Notes: generated by a model from the sequence alone, not told the origin. Positions 8,499-18,100 are shown, numbered from the stretch's first letter. The stretch: DNA of 25,322 nucleotides from Heterotrichella gracilis (GCA_032358255.1 JAULBX010028924.1:1-25322), one strand, 5' to 3'. Numbers and translations are program-made.

Positions 8499-10409
8499 AT
8501 GAAAAAAAGATTACTTTGTTCTATGAAATTAGTTGTTTCCTTTTGGGTATTTTTCGCCATGTCGCTTCAAGCGCAGGATTTTACCTGGATCAAAGGTTCT
8601 TCACTTCCTGATCAAACCGGCGTATACGGTACCATGGGAACTACAGCCATTGGAAACAATCCGGGCGGCAGAGAAGGTGCCTGTACCTGGAAAGATTCAA
8701 ATGGAGATTTTTGGATGTACGGTGGAGATGGTTATGACTTTATTGGAAATTTTGGACTACTCAGTGACCTTTGGAAATACAATACCACTTCTAATTCGTG
8801 GACCTGGGTAAAAGGAAATGATATTATTAATCAAGTTGGAGTATATGGTACCAAAGGCGTTTCAGCCCCTACCAACAAACCCGGCAGTCGCTCCACTGCT
8901 GTTTCATGGGTGGATGCTTCGGGTAATTTTTGGCTTTTTGGAGGATTTGGTTTTGATGCGACCTCCACTTTAGGTTATCTGAATGATCTTTGGAAATATT
9001 CTATTTCTTCAAATGAATGGACCTGGGTGAGCGGAAGTAATTTTTGTTATCAACCGGGTAATTATGGTACTCTAGGGGTTTCTTCACCGAGTAATATTCC
9101 CGGCTCGCGTTATGGTGCTATTGGATTTACAGATGCCACCAATTTATATTTGTTTTCAGGATTTGGAAATACAAGTTCTTCGTTAACCGTTGGATCATTA
9201 AATGATGTATGGAAATACGACATCGCTGTAAATGAATGGACCTGGATAAACGGTAGTAGTACAGAAGATCAAAATGGAACTTATGGAACGATTGGTGCTC
9301 CTGCCCCAACAAATAGTCCGGGTGGCAGAGATGGTGCATCGGCCTGGAAAGATGCTGCCGGAAATTTCTGGATGTTTGGTGGTGAAGGATGGGATGCCAC
9401 AAATACGACTGCAACAGGATTGTTAAGTGATCTTTGGAAATATTCACCGGCCAACAATGAATGGACCTGGATGAAGGGAAATAATACTTTGAATCAAATT
9501 GGTGTTTATGGCTCTCAAGGTGTCGGAAATGCCGCCAATTATCCTGGAGGAAGATTTGGTTCCATGACTTGGATTGATGCTGTAGGAAACCTATGGTTGT
9601 TCGCTGGCGAAGGATATCCCGGTTCGGCTACAACGAATACCGTAGGAAGTTTGAATGATCTTTGGAAATACACACCCGGAAACAGTGAATGGACCTGGGT
9701 AAGAGGCAGTGCTGTTTTAAATCAAAGCGGCAATTATGGAACACAGGGAATTCCGGTATTTACCAATATACCCGGTGCACGTTCTCTCTCTGCCAATTGG
9801 ATAGACGGAAATAACAACCTTTGGTTTTTTGGCGGCTATGGTCAACCTGCGGTGAGTGCAGGATCTGCCGGTGATTTGAATGATCTTTGGAAATACACCA
9901 ATTGTTTTATCAGTCCAATTACCTTAACCGTTAGTAGTGGTGACAGTGTGATCTGTGCCGGCGAAACAACTTCCTTAACCGCAATTGGCGGGGCTAATTA
10001 TACCTGGCCAAGTAATAATTCGAATAATTCCTACTTGCTCATTAAACCGAACGTAACAACCACCTACTCTGTTTATACAACGGATAATAATTCCTGTAAA
10101 TATTTTGGCTCTTTCACTCAAACAGTTCTAGCTTGTACCGGATACAATGAATTGTCAGAAAAATCAACCATCGGTGTTTATCCTAATCCAAGTGAAGGCG
10201 AGTTTTTTGTTAGCATTGAGTATGCATCTTTACATTCAACACAGTTGCATGTTTATGATCAACTTGGACAACTTATTCTTGAACAGAGTTTATGGACAGG
10301 CTCACAATCTGTAACGATAACTCAAGGTAAGGGTATTTACTTTTTTCAGATTAAAGACGGAGAAAAGATCATTCGTTCAGGAAAGCTGATCGTACAATCC
10401 GGAAATTAA
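8499..10409 (+). CDS. Secreted six-repeat kelch-like protein with T9SS sorting domain
   Basis: A 636-residue predicted surface or extracellular protein. The signal peptide (about residues 1-25) ends in SLQAQ. Six tandem kelch/galactose-oxidase-type repeats of ~74 residues follow (about 26-465). Each carries a WTW strand, NQxGxYGT, PGxRxGA, a W-D/D-A-G-NFW-F-GG strand and a closing LxDLWKY. Six repeats suit a closed six-bladed propeller. Next come an Ig-like module (about 470-545, with CAGETTSLTA and NYTW) and a type A sorting domain (about 555-636, IGVYPNPSEGEF to the end). The sorting domain marks it for T9SS export and surface attachment. The ligand is unknown and no copper-radical enzyme residues are evident, so a binding or adhesive role is likelier than catalysis. 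It ends 16 bases from the convergent P460 gene. Confidence 0.88.
   Translation: MKKRLLCSMKLVVSFWVFFAMSLQAQDFTWIKGSSLPDQTGVYGTMGTTAIGNNPGGREGACTWKDSNGDFWMYGGDGYDFIGNFGLLSDLWKYNTTSNSWTWVKGNDIINQVGVYGTKGVSAPTNKPGSRSTAVSWVDASGNFWLFGGFGFDATSTLGYLNDLWKYSISSNEWTWVSGSNFCYQPGNYGTLGVSSPSNIPGSRYGAIGFTDATNLYLFSGFGNTSSSLTVGSLNDVWKYDIAVNEWTWINGSSTEDQNGTYGTIGAPAPTNSPGGRDGASAWKDAAGNFWMFGGEGWDATNTTATGLLSDLWKYSPANNEWTWMKGNNTLNQIGVYGSQGVGNAANYPGGRFGSMTWIDAVGNLWLFAGEGYPGSATTNTVGSLNDLWKYTPGNSEWTWVRGSAVLNQSGNYGTQGIPVFTNIPGARSLSANWIDGNNNLWFFGGYGQPAVSAGSAGDLNDLWKYTNCFISPITLTVSSGDSVICAGETTSLTAIGGANYTWPSNNSNNSYLLIKPNVTTTYSVYTTDNNSCKYFGSFTQTVLACTGYNELSEKSTIGVYPNPSEGEFFVSIEYASLHSTQLHVYDQLGQLILEQSLWTGSQSVTITQGKGIYFFQIKDGEKIIRSGKLIVQSGN
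8576..9897 (+). repeat. Six tandem ~220-base kelch-encoding repeats
   Basis: The LWKY-encoding segment GATCTTTGGAAATA or a close variant recurs near 8767, 8986, 9207, 9430, 9658 and 9886, a period of about 219-228 bases. Similarity is visible at the DNA level (shared GAATGGACCTGG blocks), so the array probably grew by in-frame duplication. Confidence 0.85.
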
Positions 10410-10425
10410 GATTGAAACAGCTTGC

Positions 10426-10902
10426 TTAGTGGTATTTAAAACTCACTACCAGATCACGGTTACCCGATTGATCATGGCAATTAACGCACACGCCCGGGTT
10501 CTTGTTAACACTATAAAGGATTTCTTTATTTGGTTTAATTTCGCCCCATAACCAGGTGCCACTTTTTTTATACATGTAAGCATACAAGGTTAAACTACCG
10601 CCGCTATAAATATCTTTCACCACAAACGAACCATCAGGGAAAGAAGATTCAAGAGGCAATTTTCCATCCGATCCAAGTGCTTTATTGGCAATTGAATTAA
10701 ATCGCAGTTTCATGGTACCATGCGCACCGGTGGCTCCGGGTAAGAGCGTCACAGGATCGTTTTGGTAATAATAATAATTGGTACTTAAACAACTGTCGTA
10801 AAGGGCCAAGTCATTGTAAGCCAACGCTGGATTTTTTCCCTGGTCTTTGGTGCAAGCAGATCCCACTATCAAAACCGAGGCCACTAAAACTTGAAATTTC
10901 AT
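10426..10902 (-). CDS. Cytochrome P460-like c-heme lipoprotein
   Basis: A 158-residue exported protein. The N-terminus has a hydrophobic stretch ending VGSAC, so Cys17 could be lipidated, although the residue at -3 is glycine rather than the usual leucine. The C-terminal half matches the cytochrome P460 pattern: FPDGSFVVKDIYSGGSLTLYAYMYK, then a WLWGEIKP strand, then the heme c attachment motif CVNCH (C139, C142, H143) close to the end, and a final VVSFKY strand. Family members include hydroxylamine-oxidising P460 and NO-binding cytochrome c'-beta. Which activity applies here cannot be told, and the P460 lysine-heme cross-link cannot be assigned by eye. It lies 15 bases after the glycosyltransferase gene and is probably co-transcribed with it. 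Confidence 0.75.
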   Translation of the reverse strand: MKFQVLVASVLIVGSACTKDQGKNPALAYNDLALYDSCLSTNYYYYQNDPVTLLPGATGAHGTMKLRFNSIANKALGSDGKLPLESSFPDGSFVVKDIYSGGSLTLYAYMYKKSGTWLWGEIKPNKEILYSVNKNPGVCVNCHDQSGNRDLVVSFKYH

Positions 10903-10917
10903 ACAATCGAATTTAAA

Positions 10918-12075
10918 CTAATTCACCTTTGCTTGGATCATTTTTTGAAATTTTAGGATTAGTTTCTCCCAGGTGTAATTATTTCGAATGTGATCTAAGG
11001 CGCTTTGCTTTTTTATGTCAATGTCTGATGGCTTTAATAAACAAACAGCCTCCAGTGTTTTTACAATTTCGTGGACATCTGACTCTTTTAATAACCAGCC
11101 CGTTTGTGAATTCACCAATACATTGCTTGCACCCACATCGGTCGCTATCACTGCCAGTCCGTTTGCCATGGCTTCTAAGATCACATTTGGCATGCCCTCA
11201 CTCCAACTCGGACAAATTAATACATCACATGAACGAATGGCCTTTGTCAAATTGATCTTATCACGCATTTCACCATGATAGATCAGGCCTTTTGAATGGA
11301 GTCGTTTCGATTCAGGTATCGGTCCAATAAAATGAAATTCGGCTTTGCTTGAAAGTTTAGTATTAGAAAATAACTTGATCGCTTCGTTCAACTCTTCAAT
11401 TCCCTTGCGTCGTTCATAACGTCCGAGAAAAAGAAATTTAATTTTTTCACCGGTTGGCACCACGGTCTCTGTCAAGGTAGATTCTTCTACCCCCGAAGGA
11501 AGCTCAAGAATCTTTTGTTCGTTTACCCCTATTGATTTAATAATGTCGGTGATCTTTCCTCCATATGAAAAAACCACATCGGCTTTTTTTGATATGGATC
11601 GAACAGACCATCGCAATAACAACAAGTGCTGTAGTTTGATCTTGAAATTGGGCGGTTTTTGAAACATTTCATAACCATGAAACTTAATTCCAATTGGTGC
11701 GCAGCTGATCTTTCCTTTAAATTTTTGATGAATGAGGTACCAGCCTGTAAATCCTTTGGTATAGATGAACTGATAGTCTGATAATTTATCCTTGATGGCT
11801 TCAAAAATTAATTGAGAATGTTTGTATGACCTGTAAAGGTAGTGTCCCGGAAACGGAATAGTTTTAGGAATTGGAACAATGAAAGAGTGGATGAATTTTT
11901 TTTCTTCTTCACTAAAATATTCGAGCAGAGAAATATCGTACTGACTGGCATTAAAGTGATACAAATCCACATGTATGCCTTGTTGCGCTAAATACTTACA
12001 TAAATAGTAAGAATGTTTTTGCATGCCGCCTATTACATAAGGCCATATTCCATCGGTAATCAGCGCTATACGCAT
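10918..12075 (-). CDS. GT4-family (GT-B fold) glycosyltransferase
   Basis: A cytoplasmic retaining glycosyltransferase of 385 residues that transfers a sugar from a nucleotide donor, probably in glycan or polysaccharide synthesis. The N-terminal Rossmann domain opens MRIALITDGIWPYVIGGMQKH, including the glycine turn typical of GT4. The C-terminal domain has FLFLGRYERRKGIEEL and the EX7E donor-site motif in SEGMPNVILEAMANG (E293 and E301), followed by AVIATDVGA. The ATG at 12075 is chosen over an in-frame GTG at 12090 because the family motif starts directly at the ATG. It lies 58 bases downstream of pdhB and 15 bases upstream of the P460 gene on the same strand. The acceptor is unknown, and no other polysaccharide genes lie in the window. 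Confidence 0.9.
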   Translation of the reverse strand: MRIALITDGIWPYVIGGMQKHSYYLCKYLAQQGIHVDLYHFNASQYDISLLEYFSEEEKKFIHSFIVPIPKTIPFPGHYLYRSYKHSQLIFEAIKDKLSDYQFIYTKGFTGWYLIHQKFKGKISCAPIGIKFHGYEMFQKPPNFKIKLQHLLLLRWSVRSISKKADVVFSYGGKITDIIKSIGVNEQKILELPSGVEESTLTETVVPTGEKIKFLFLGRYERRKGIEELNEAIKLFSNTKLSSKAEFHFIGPIPESKRLHSKGLIYHGEMRDKINLTKAIRSCDVLICPSWSEGMPNVILEAMANGLAVIATDVGASNVLVNSQTGWLLKESDVHEIVKTLEAVCLLKPSDIDIKKQSALDHIRNNYTWEKLILKFQKMIQAKVN

Positions 12076-12133
12076 GCTTGTTTCCTTCACTTATATTAAT
12101 TAACTCTGCCGCGAGTGGTTAGTGTGGCCGAGG

Positions 12134-13120
12134 TTAATTTTTAGTTACGTACATAACTTCTTTCACCGCTTTAATAACGCGTGAAACATTTGGTAAACTG
12201 GCTTCAATGAGTGTTGGAGCATAAGGTAAAGGCGTATCAGCTGTGGTGACTCTTAACACCGGTGCATCTAAATAATCAAAAGCTTCCTTTTGCACTTTAA
12301 AAGCGATTTCACTCGAAATGCTGGCTAAAGGCCAGGCTTCTTCCACCACCACCAATCGATTGGTCTTTTTAACCGATTCAATAATGGTCGCATAGTCAAT
12401 TGGTCTCACCGTTCTTAGGTCAATCAACTCAACGCTGATCCCTTCTTTCTCCAATTCGAGTGCTGCGGCCATGGCCACTTTTAAAATTTTTCCAAAAGAA
12501 ACGATGGTGACTTGTGTTCCTTGTTTTTTAATATCCGCCAGGCCAATTGGAATGAGATATTCCTCCTCAGGCACTTCACCTTTATCGCCGTACATTTGTT
12601 CGCTCTCCATAAACACCACCGGGTCATTATCACGAATAGCGCTTTTTAATAAACCTTTAGCGTCATATGGATTACTTGGTACAATTACTTTTAAACCCGG
12701 ACAATTGGCAAACCAATTTTCAAAAGCCTGCGAGTGTTGAGAGCTTAACATACCTGCGCTGGCGGTAGGACCTCTAAACACAATAGGTACGTTATATTGT
12801 CCGCCACTCATACTATACATTTTAGCGGCGCTATTGATGATTTGATCAATGGCTACTAAACTAAAATTAAAGGTCATAAATTCTACGATCGGACGAAGTC
12901 CGTTAGAAGCTGCACCAACCGCAATACCTGCAAAACCAAGCTCAGCAATAGGTGTATCGATCACCCGTTTGGCACCAAATTCGGCCAGCATTCCTTTACT
13001 CACTTTATAAGCACCGTTATATTCGGCCACTTCTTCTCCCATTAAAAATATTTTTTCATCACGACGCATTTCTTCCGACATGGCTTCACGTAATGCTTCT
13101 CTGAATTCTATAAGTCTCAT
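12134..13120 (-). CDS. pdhB: Pyruvate dehydrogenase E1 component, beta subunit
   Basis: This is the beta subunit of the thiamine-diphosphate-dependent E1 enzyme, which decarboxylates pyruvate (or a related 2-oxoacid) and reductively acetylates lipoyl-E2. The 328-residue length is typical. It begins MRLIEFREALREAMSEEM, has GEEVAEYNGAYKVSKGM, and carries the cofactor-activating glutamate in DTPIAELGFAG (E60). The FRGPTASAGMLSSQHSQ loop, PSNPYDAKGLLKSAI and the transketolase C-terminal domain (DLRTVRPIDYATI; VEEAWPLASISSEIA) follow. The ATG at 13120 is preferred over one at 13168: the 16 extra codons would lie on a strong promoter and do not look like the family. No alpha subunit (pdhA) is adjacent. 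A branched-chain 2-oxoacid E1 beta is the main alternative, but the close match to PdhB motifs makes pyruvate more likely. Confidence 0.92.
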   Translation of the reverse strand: MRLIEFREALREAMSEEMRRDEKIFLMGEEVAEYNGAYKVSKGMLAEFGAKRVIDTPIAELGFAGIAVGAASNGLRPIVEFMTFNFSLVAIDQIINSAAKMYSMSGGQYNVPIVFRGPTASAGMLSSQHSQAFENWFANCPGLKVIVPSNPYDAKGLLKSAIRDNDPVVFMESEQMYGDKGEVPEEEYLIPIGLADIKKQGTQVTIVSFGKILKVAMAAALELEKEGISVELIDLRTVRPIDYATIIESVKKTNRLVVVEEAWPLASISSEIAFKVQKEAFDYLDAPVLRVTTADTPLPYAPTLIEASLPNVSRVIKAVKEVMYVTKN

Positions 13121-13138
13121 ATATTTAAGTGTAGAGTT

Positions 13139-13166
13139 CAAAAATAAGAATAAAATAGGCACAAAC
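13139..13166 (-). promoter_or_regulatory. Bacteroidota promoter of pdhB
   Basis: On the minus strand TATTTTTG (13146-13139) is a perfect TAnnTTTG element. A TTTG at 13166-13163 lies 16 bases upstream as the -33 element. The predicted transcript starts close to the ATG at 13120, giving a very short leader and ruling out the longer start at 13168. Confidence 0.65.
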
Positions 13167-13200
13167 AAAAAGCCCCTCCTTAATAAAAGGAAGGGCTTTT
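13167..13200 (-). terminator. Intrinsic terminator of the T9SS cargo gene at 13219-14721
   Basis: The stem pairs 13168-13181 with 13187-13200 (AAAAGCCC arm, AAGGAAGGGC arm) with a short AT loop. The single C/A mismatch on the plus strand is a G-U wobble in minus-strand RNA, and a T-run follows on that strand, so it mainly terminates minus-strand transcription. It abuts the pdhB -33 element. Confidence 0.85.
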
Positions 13201-13218
13201 GAAAGATGAAGAACTTTA

Positions 13219-14721
13219 TTAATTCTGATTGAGAATTTTAATTGTTCTGGTTTGATTATCCGCATTTGTTATTCTCACCAGGTAAGTTCCCTGAGGGTAT
13301 TTACTGAGATCGATAGCAAATTGTGATTTTGTGTTTTGCTCATTGATAATGGCTTGTCCAAGCAGATTAAACACCTGAATGGTGTTTGTACCTTCTAAAC
13401 CACTGATGGTTGTTTGACCGTTAACAGCAGGATTAGGATAAACACTGAGCTTAGCTAAAAAACTATTCTCCTTAACACCAACCGTATCGCCATTACAATA
13501 TCTTAAACACACAGTAAAACTTTCATTTACCACAATTTGTGGCGCAGTATTAAAAGCTCCCATTGGCCTTAAACGTGCTCTAAATTCATTATTGGTAAAA
13601 CATGCCGGGTAATAAGATAAGTCTGTTACAGCAGTTATGGTACCGTTGTTAGTGTAAGGTAAAAATACACGCGAATCCTGATTAGGTACAGCATCAAAAA
13701 ACTCAAAACTCCAGGTAATAGCAGAGTCAGGTGACCAACCACCGGAAGGCTGAGATAAGAAAGGTGAACCTATTGCCCATTTGCAATAAAAAGCATTTAA
13801 GTTAAACATACGGTGCTCGTAAAACTTAGAAGAAGTATTTGTAAAGGTCATAACCTGACGGGTACAAAAGGTGTCTGGTGCAACCAGAGAGGAATCATTC
13901 ACAATACCAGCCGGTAAAATTTGACCTGACTTAAGAATATAATTAACTCTAGGGGCCACTATAAATTCATATTGTGTTCCGGATCCAAAACCGGGATCTA
14001 AAGTAAAATTTCTGGTACTGTAAAAAGAACCCGGAGTATTTTTTGAATACCTTACAAAACCATAATCTTTTCCGTTTTGCTCATCGCTGTACTTATACTT
14101 TGGATCAGCGGATGAATTATTGGTAGCTCCGTTGGTTCTGTAAAGATAAACAGTATCACCTGAAATGGTGGACATGTTTCTAAATAGAATCGCATAACTA
14201 TTAAAAATCTTTCGTGGCGTAGTGAAGTTACCTCCAATTAAGTTTGGACCAGTTGTAGAACCCGGACCTGATAATTCGGTTACTACAGAATCAATTTTAT
14301 TATTAATGTCCGGCAAGCCATTTGCATCAAGATTACACAAGATAATATTTATTTTTACCTTATTGCTAATAGTGCCAGGATGCTTACGCGCATAGGCCTC
14401 CAGGCCGGTAATAATGATTGAATCACCGGCAGGAACATCAAACCTTGAGCCAACATGAGAAACACCGGTAGCTGTAGAAGCCGCAGACTTATATGAAGGA
14501 AAATTGGCAATATTGGTATTTCCTTCTTTATAAAACACTTTGTTTAAATAATAATGTAGTTCATCGGTTACAGTGGTAGTTGTGGCCGAAGTCTTTTGCT
14601 CAGTGGTGATTTGCAAGTACGGACTGCCTTGGGATGGAGCAGCTTTCTTGCCGTTTTGTGCAGTAGAATTGAAAGAGAGCGCTAATGCAACAGAACTTAG
14701 AAGAAGTAATTTTTTCATCAT
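13219..14721 (-). CDS. Secreted protein of unknown function with T9SS sorting domain
   Basis: A 500-residue predicted T9SS cargo. The signal peptide MMKKLLLLSSVALALSFNSTAQ is followed by a low-complexity Ser/Thr/Lys segment (about residues 23-55). A beta-rich body follows (about 55-420), containing FDVPAGDSIIITGLEAYARKH, which reads like a jelly-roll strand, and several cysteines. The end (about 424-500) is a type A sorting domain with LSVYPNPAVNGQTTISGLEG, the IQVFNLLGQ strand and QGTYLVRI. I recognise no catalytic motif; similar layouts occur in large families of uncharacterised Bacteroidota surface proteins. A close match to the Bacteroidota promoter lies just upstream and a strong terminator just downstream, so it is a single-gene unit. 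Confidence 0.82.
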   Translation of the reverse strand: MMKKLLLLSSVALALSFNSTAQNGKKAAPSQGSPYLQITTEQKTSATTTTVTDELHYYLNKVFYKEGNTNIANFPSYKSAASTATGVSHVGSRFDVPAGDSIIITGLEAYARKHPGTISNKVKINIILCNLDANGLPDINNKIDSVVTELSGPGSTTGPNLIGGNFTTPRKIFNSYAILFRNMSTISGDTVYLYRTNGATNNSSADPKYKYSDEQNGKDYGFVRYSKNTPGSFYSTRNFTLDPGFGSGTQYEFIVAPRVNYILKSGQILPAGIVNDSSLVAPDTFCTRQVMTFTNTSSKFYEHRMFNLNAFYCKWAIGSPFLSQPSGGWSPDSAITWSFEFFDAVPNQDSRVFLPYTNNGTITAVTDLSYYPACFTNNEFRARLRPMGAFNTAPQIVVNESFTVCLRYCNGDTVGVKENSFLAKLSVYPNPAVNGQTTISGLEGTNTIQVFNLLGQAIINEQNTKSQFAIDLSKYPQGTYLVRITNADNQTRTIKILNQN

Positions 14722-14749
14722 TTTCTTGGTTTTAAGATTATATGTTTCT

Positions 14750-14783
14750 CAAAAATATGAAAAAAAACGCAAGTTTCAACAAA
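14750..14783 (-). promoter_or_regulatory. Bacteroidota promoter of the 500-residue T9SS cargo gene
   Basis: TATTTTTG on the minus strand (14757-14750) is a perfect TAnnTTTG box. A TTG (14779-14777) lies 19 bases upstream, and an overlapping TTTG at 14783-14780. The leader would be about 20-25 bases. Confidence 0.6.
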
Positions 14784-15168
14784 TCTATGCCTATTTTATC
14801 AAGAGCCAAGTCTTAAAAACTATGCAAAGAAGATGATTTGTGTCAGAAATACACCTTTATGGTCTTAAAGATGACTAAAGCATAAAGGCGCCTGATTTAT
14901 TTGGAATGACACTCAAAGTGACTTTGTGCCTAAAACGCTATCGTTATTTGAAACACGTAAGTGATGGCCTTAGGTTCTAAATACGCTATTAACGCGATGT
15001 GTTAGTCAAAAAAATCACTGTTTATTTCGCCAAAATTTGCTAATCTCAGCGCTTGAATTATGAAATTTTATGGGATTCCCCATCTTTATGAGTACACGAG
15101 TGTTTATATTTAAATTTTAAAAATTTTTACAACTTTTAAATATTATTAAATTTACACCAATTGAATAT
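14784..15168 (+). other. Gene-free upstream region of the giant SPOR protein gene
   Basis: About 385 bases between divergent genes with no supported ORF. The last 60 bases are very AT-rich. TAAATTTA (15147-15154), one mismatch from TAnnTTTG, is the best -7 candidate for the plus-strand gene, with no convincing -33 box. A 13-base palindrome CAAAGTGACTTTG (14914-14926) could be an operator or chance. No RNA gene was recognised. Confidence 0.3.
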
Positions 15169-18100
15169 ATGGTAAGAGGGTTCTTAGCCTTAGTGAATTT
15201 TAACAGATTACCGTTTGTAAAAAAATCAGTCGTTTTTTTATTACTTGCCGTTTATTGCCCTGTCTTTTCTCAAACTTCCAAATCAAATGAAGATCTGCCA
15301 AAAGAAGCCGCTAAATTGTTTGAAGAAGAAAATTATTCGGCAGCTTACAAATTATACTCTCAACTAGTTTCCAATTATCCAAAAGAGCCTGAATATAATT
15401 TTCGCCTTGGTGTCTGCATGATATACAGCGAACCAAACAAAAAGAAAAGCATTGAGTACTTAAAGTTCGCTGTTAATAATCCCGACAAAACCACTAAAGA
15501 CGCCCTATTTTACCTGGCAAAAGCCTATCACATCAATTATTTATTCGATGAGGCCATCAGTCAATACCGACAATTTAAATCAAGTGCCACGGGGGCTCAA
15601 TTAAAAAAGTTTCAGGTTGATAAAGAGATCAGCGCCTGTGAAAACGGTAAACATTTGCTTAGCACCATTACAGATATTGAGGTGATCTCGAAGGTGGCCT
15701 TGCCTGAAAGTGATTATTTTAGAAGTTATAAAAAAATTGGTGGCAAATTACTGGTGAAGCCGGATGAATTTAAAACCGGAGTAGATAAAAAGAAAAAAGA
15801 AAAATCGGTGGTCTTTCTTCCAAACGGCAGTGAGGTGATCTATTTTAGTAGTTACGGAGAGAATACCACGACAGGAAAAGACATTTACACTTCCACCAAA
15901 TTACCGGACGGCACCTATAGCAAGGCAGAAAAGGTAAGTGGAATAAATACCGAATTTGATGAAGATTATCCTTTTTTACATCCCAACGGTACTGCACTCT
16001 ATTTTGCCAGCAAAGGATATAACAGCATGGGAGGCTATGATATTTTTAAATCCGTTTTTGATACCGAAACAAATAAATGGAGTGCACCGGTGAACATGGA
16101 ATTTCCTATCAATTCTCCGGATGATGATTTTCTTTTTGTAACCGACTCCTTAGAAACCATGGCCTATTTTAGTACCGGAAGACAAAGTCCGCCTGGTAAG
16201 ATCGATGTGCTAAAAGTTAAAACAAAGCGCAGACCTCTTGATGTATTGGCTATAAAAGGTCAAGTTCTTCCGGGAGAACCTGCTTATGATTTGGCCAGTA
16301 CCATTATAGTGAAGGATCTTTTTGATCAGAAAGAAATAGGACGATATACCGCAGATGAACAAGGAAACTACACCATTGAAGCACCGAATGGCGGAAAGTT
16401 ATTATTTACCGTAGAAACAAACGGTATTGAAACTCAATCCTCACAGGTGACACTTCCTGTCGCCTCGGCTTCAAGACCCTGCCGTCAAAATATAAGTTAT
16501 GAAGGCGGAAAACTAAAGGTCCTTAATTATTTTGATGAGCCCGCCAAGGATGATGATTACCTGCAATACTTATCTGTTATTGAGAAAAAAGCAAAACTGG
16601 AAGTGAATGAAGGTGAAAGAAGACCTGACTTAAGTGAAGCCAAAGACAGTGTGTCTGCACCATCTACAAAAACTACTAAAAAACCAACCATCACCGAAGA
16701 GATAACTTCTGCGCCTCCTAAAAACATTGATAACAAACAAGTCGCGAAACTGGCTAAGCAGGACGCGCAGGAATCAAAAAGTGATGCAGCTCAATTGATG
16801 CGTGATTATATTGCAGCAAACGAGGAGGCCATAAAACAAAAGGATGCGGCCGATAAAAAAAGACTGGAAGCAGATGCAGCCATTGCAACCGCTGAGAGTA
16901 TTGCGAACGAGTCTGAGAAAAACACAGCGCTAGATAAAGCCTATGATCTAAAAGCCGATGCTGAATTGGATCAGTCAGTTTCCACTCAAATGCTTGACTT
17001 TGCTGTGGCTCTGGATGAAGATGCCAAGAAGAAAGAAAAAGAATCGGAGCTGAATGCACAATATGCAAAGGAACTGGAGAATAGTGCCGCGAGCAAAAAC
17101 AATCCTGCCTCAGCTGAAAAATTAATTGCTTTACAAAATGAGATAGAAACCTTGAACAAACAAGGAAGCAGTGTAGAGAATTATTTCAACAACAGTAAGA
17201 CTAAAATAGAACAAAAAGAAAATCAGATCAAAACTATAGAAGAAACGAACGCCGGCATTAAGAGTAATTTATTGGAAATTAATTCAGCTATAGCGGAAAA
17301 AGAACAGGAATTATCTGAAACCAAAAAGAAATCGGCCAAACAATCTATTTCGGCTCAAATTAGCGAGCTCAAAGCAGATCAGGAAGAAAAAGAAAAACAA
17401 GTAAGCGCTAATGATGAGCAGATAAGAATATTAAATAACGAACTAAGCGCTGAAAAAAGCGGACTCGATCTGGCTACAAAAATCAGTGCCGAGAACTTAA
17501 GTATAGCTGCGCTTGACAACGCTGTCAATCAAAAGGTTACTGCCACCTACTTACAAGAAAAGTATAAAACAAAAATAAATGTTGATGATTCAGGTAATCT
17601 GTCGAATGTGAATGAAAGCTCAAGGCAACTTGCTTATTATAATAAAGAGATTGACGCGGCAATACAAAACAATAAAACAGAATTAGCAAAAACAAAAACG
17701 AAAACGGGTAAACAAGAGATCAATAATGAAATTAAAAAACTAGAGGCCGCTAAAAAACAAAATACACAACAACTTGCAGCAAATAATTCACGTGCTAAAG
17801 ACCTTTCTAAAACACAAGCGGTAGCAGCTGAATCGGCCAGCAGTACCTTTGTTCCTTTAACTGCTGCAACAGCGGAGGAGGCTGTTACTAAACTGGATAA
17901 TTTAAGCAAACAATTAAGCGTTAATGAAAACGAAAATTTCGATTACAACGCTTATCAAAATCCACAAGCGCAGAGTTTAAAAGTAGAAGCGGATGCAAAA
18001 ATTAATGAAGCCATTGCCAAACAAAAGATATTGAAAGATGAAATAAACAATTCTAAACAAAGTATCCAGTCTGCAAATTCAAGTTCCTCTTCTAATATTG

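Noticed and set aside
12076-12090. GTG start for the glycosyltransferase
   Set aside because: The family N-terminus MRIALITDG begins at the ATG at 12075; the five extra residues add nothing recognisable.
13121-13168. Sixteen-residue N-terminal extension of PdhB
   Set aside because: It overlaps a consensus promoter and does not resemble the family; the ATG at 13120 starts exactly with the conserved E1 beta N-terminus.
14914-14926. Palindrome CAAAGTGACTTTG as an operator
   Set aside because: It is short and single-copy, far from the likely start of either flanking gene; chance cannot be excluded.
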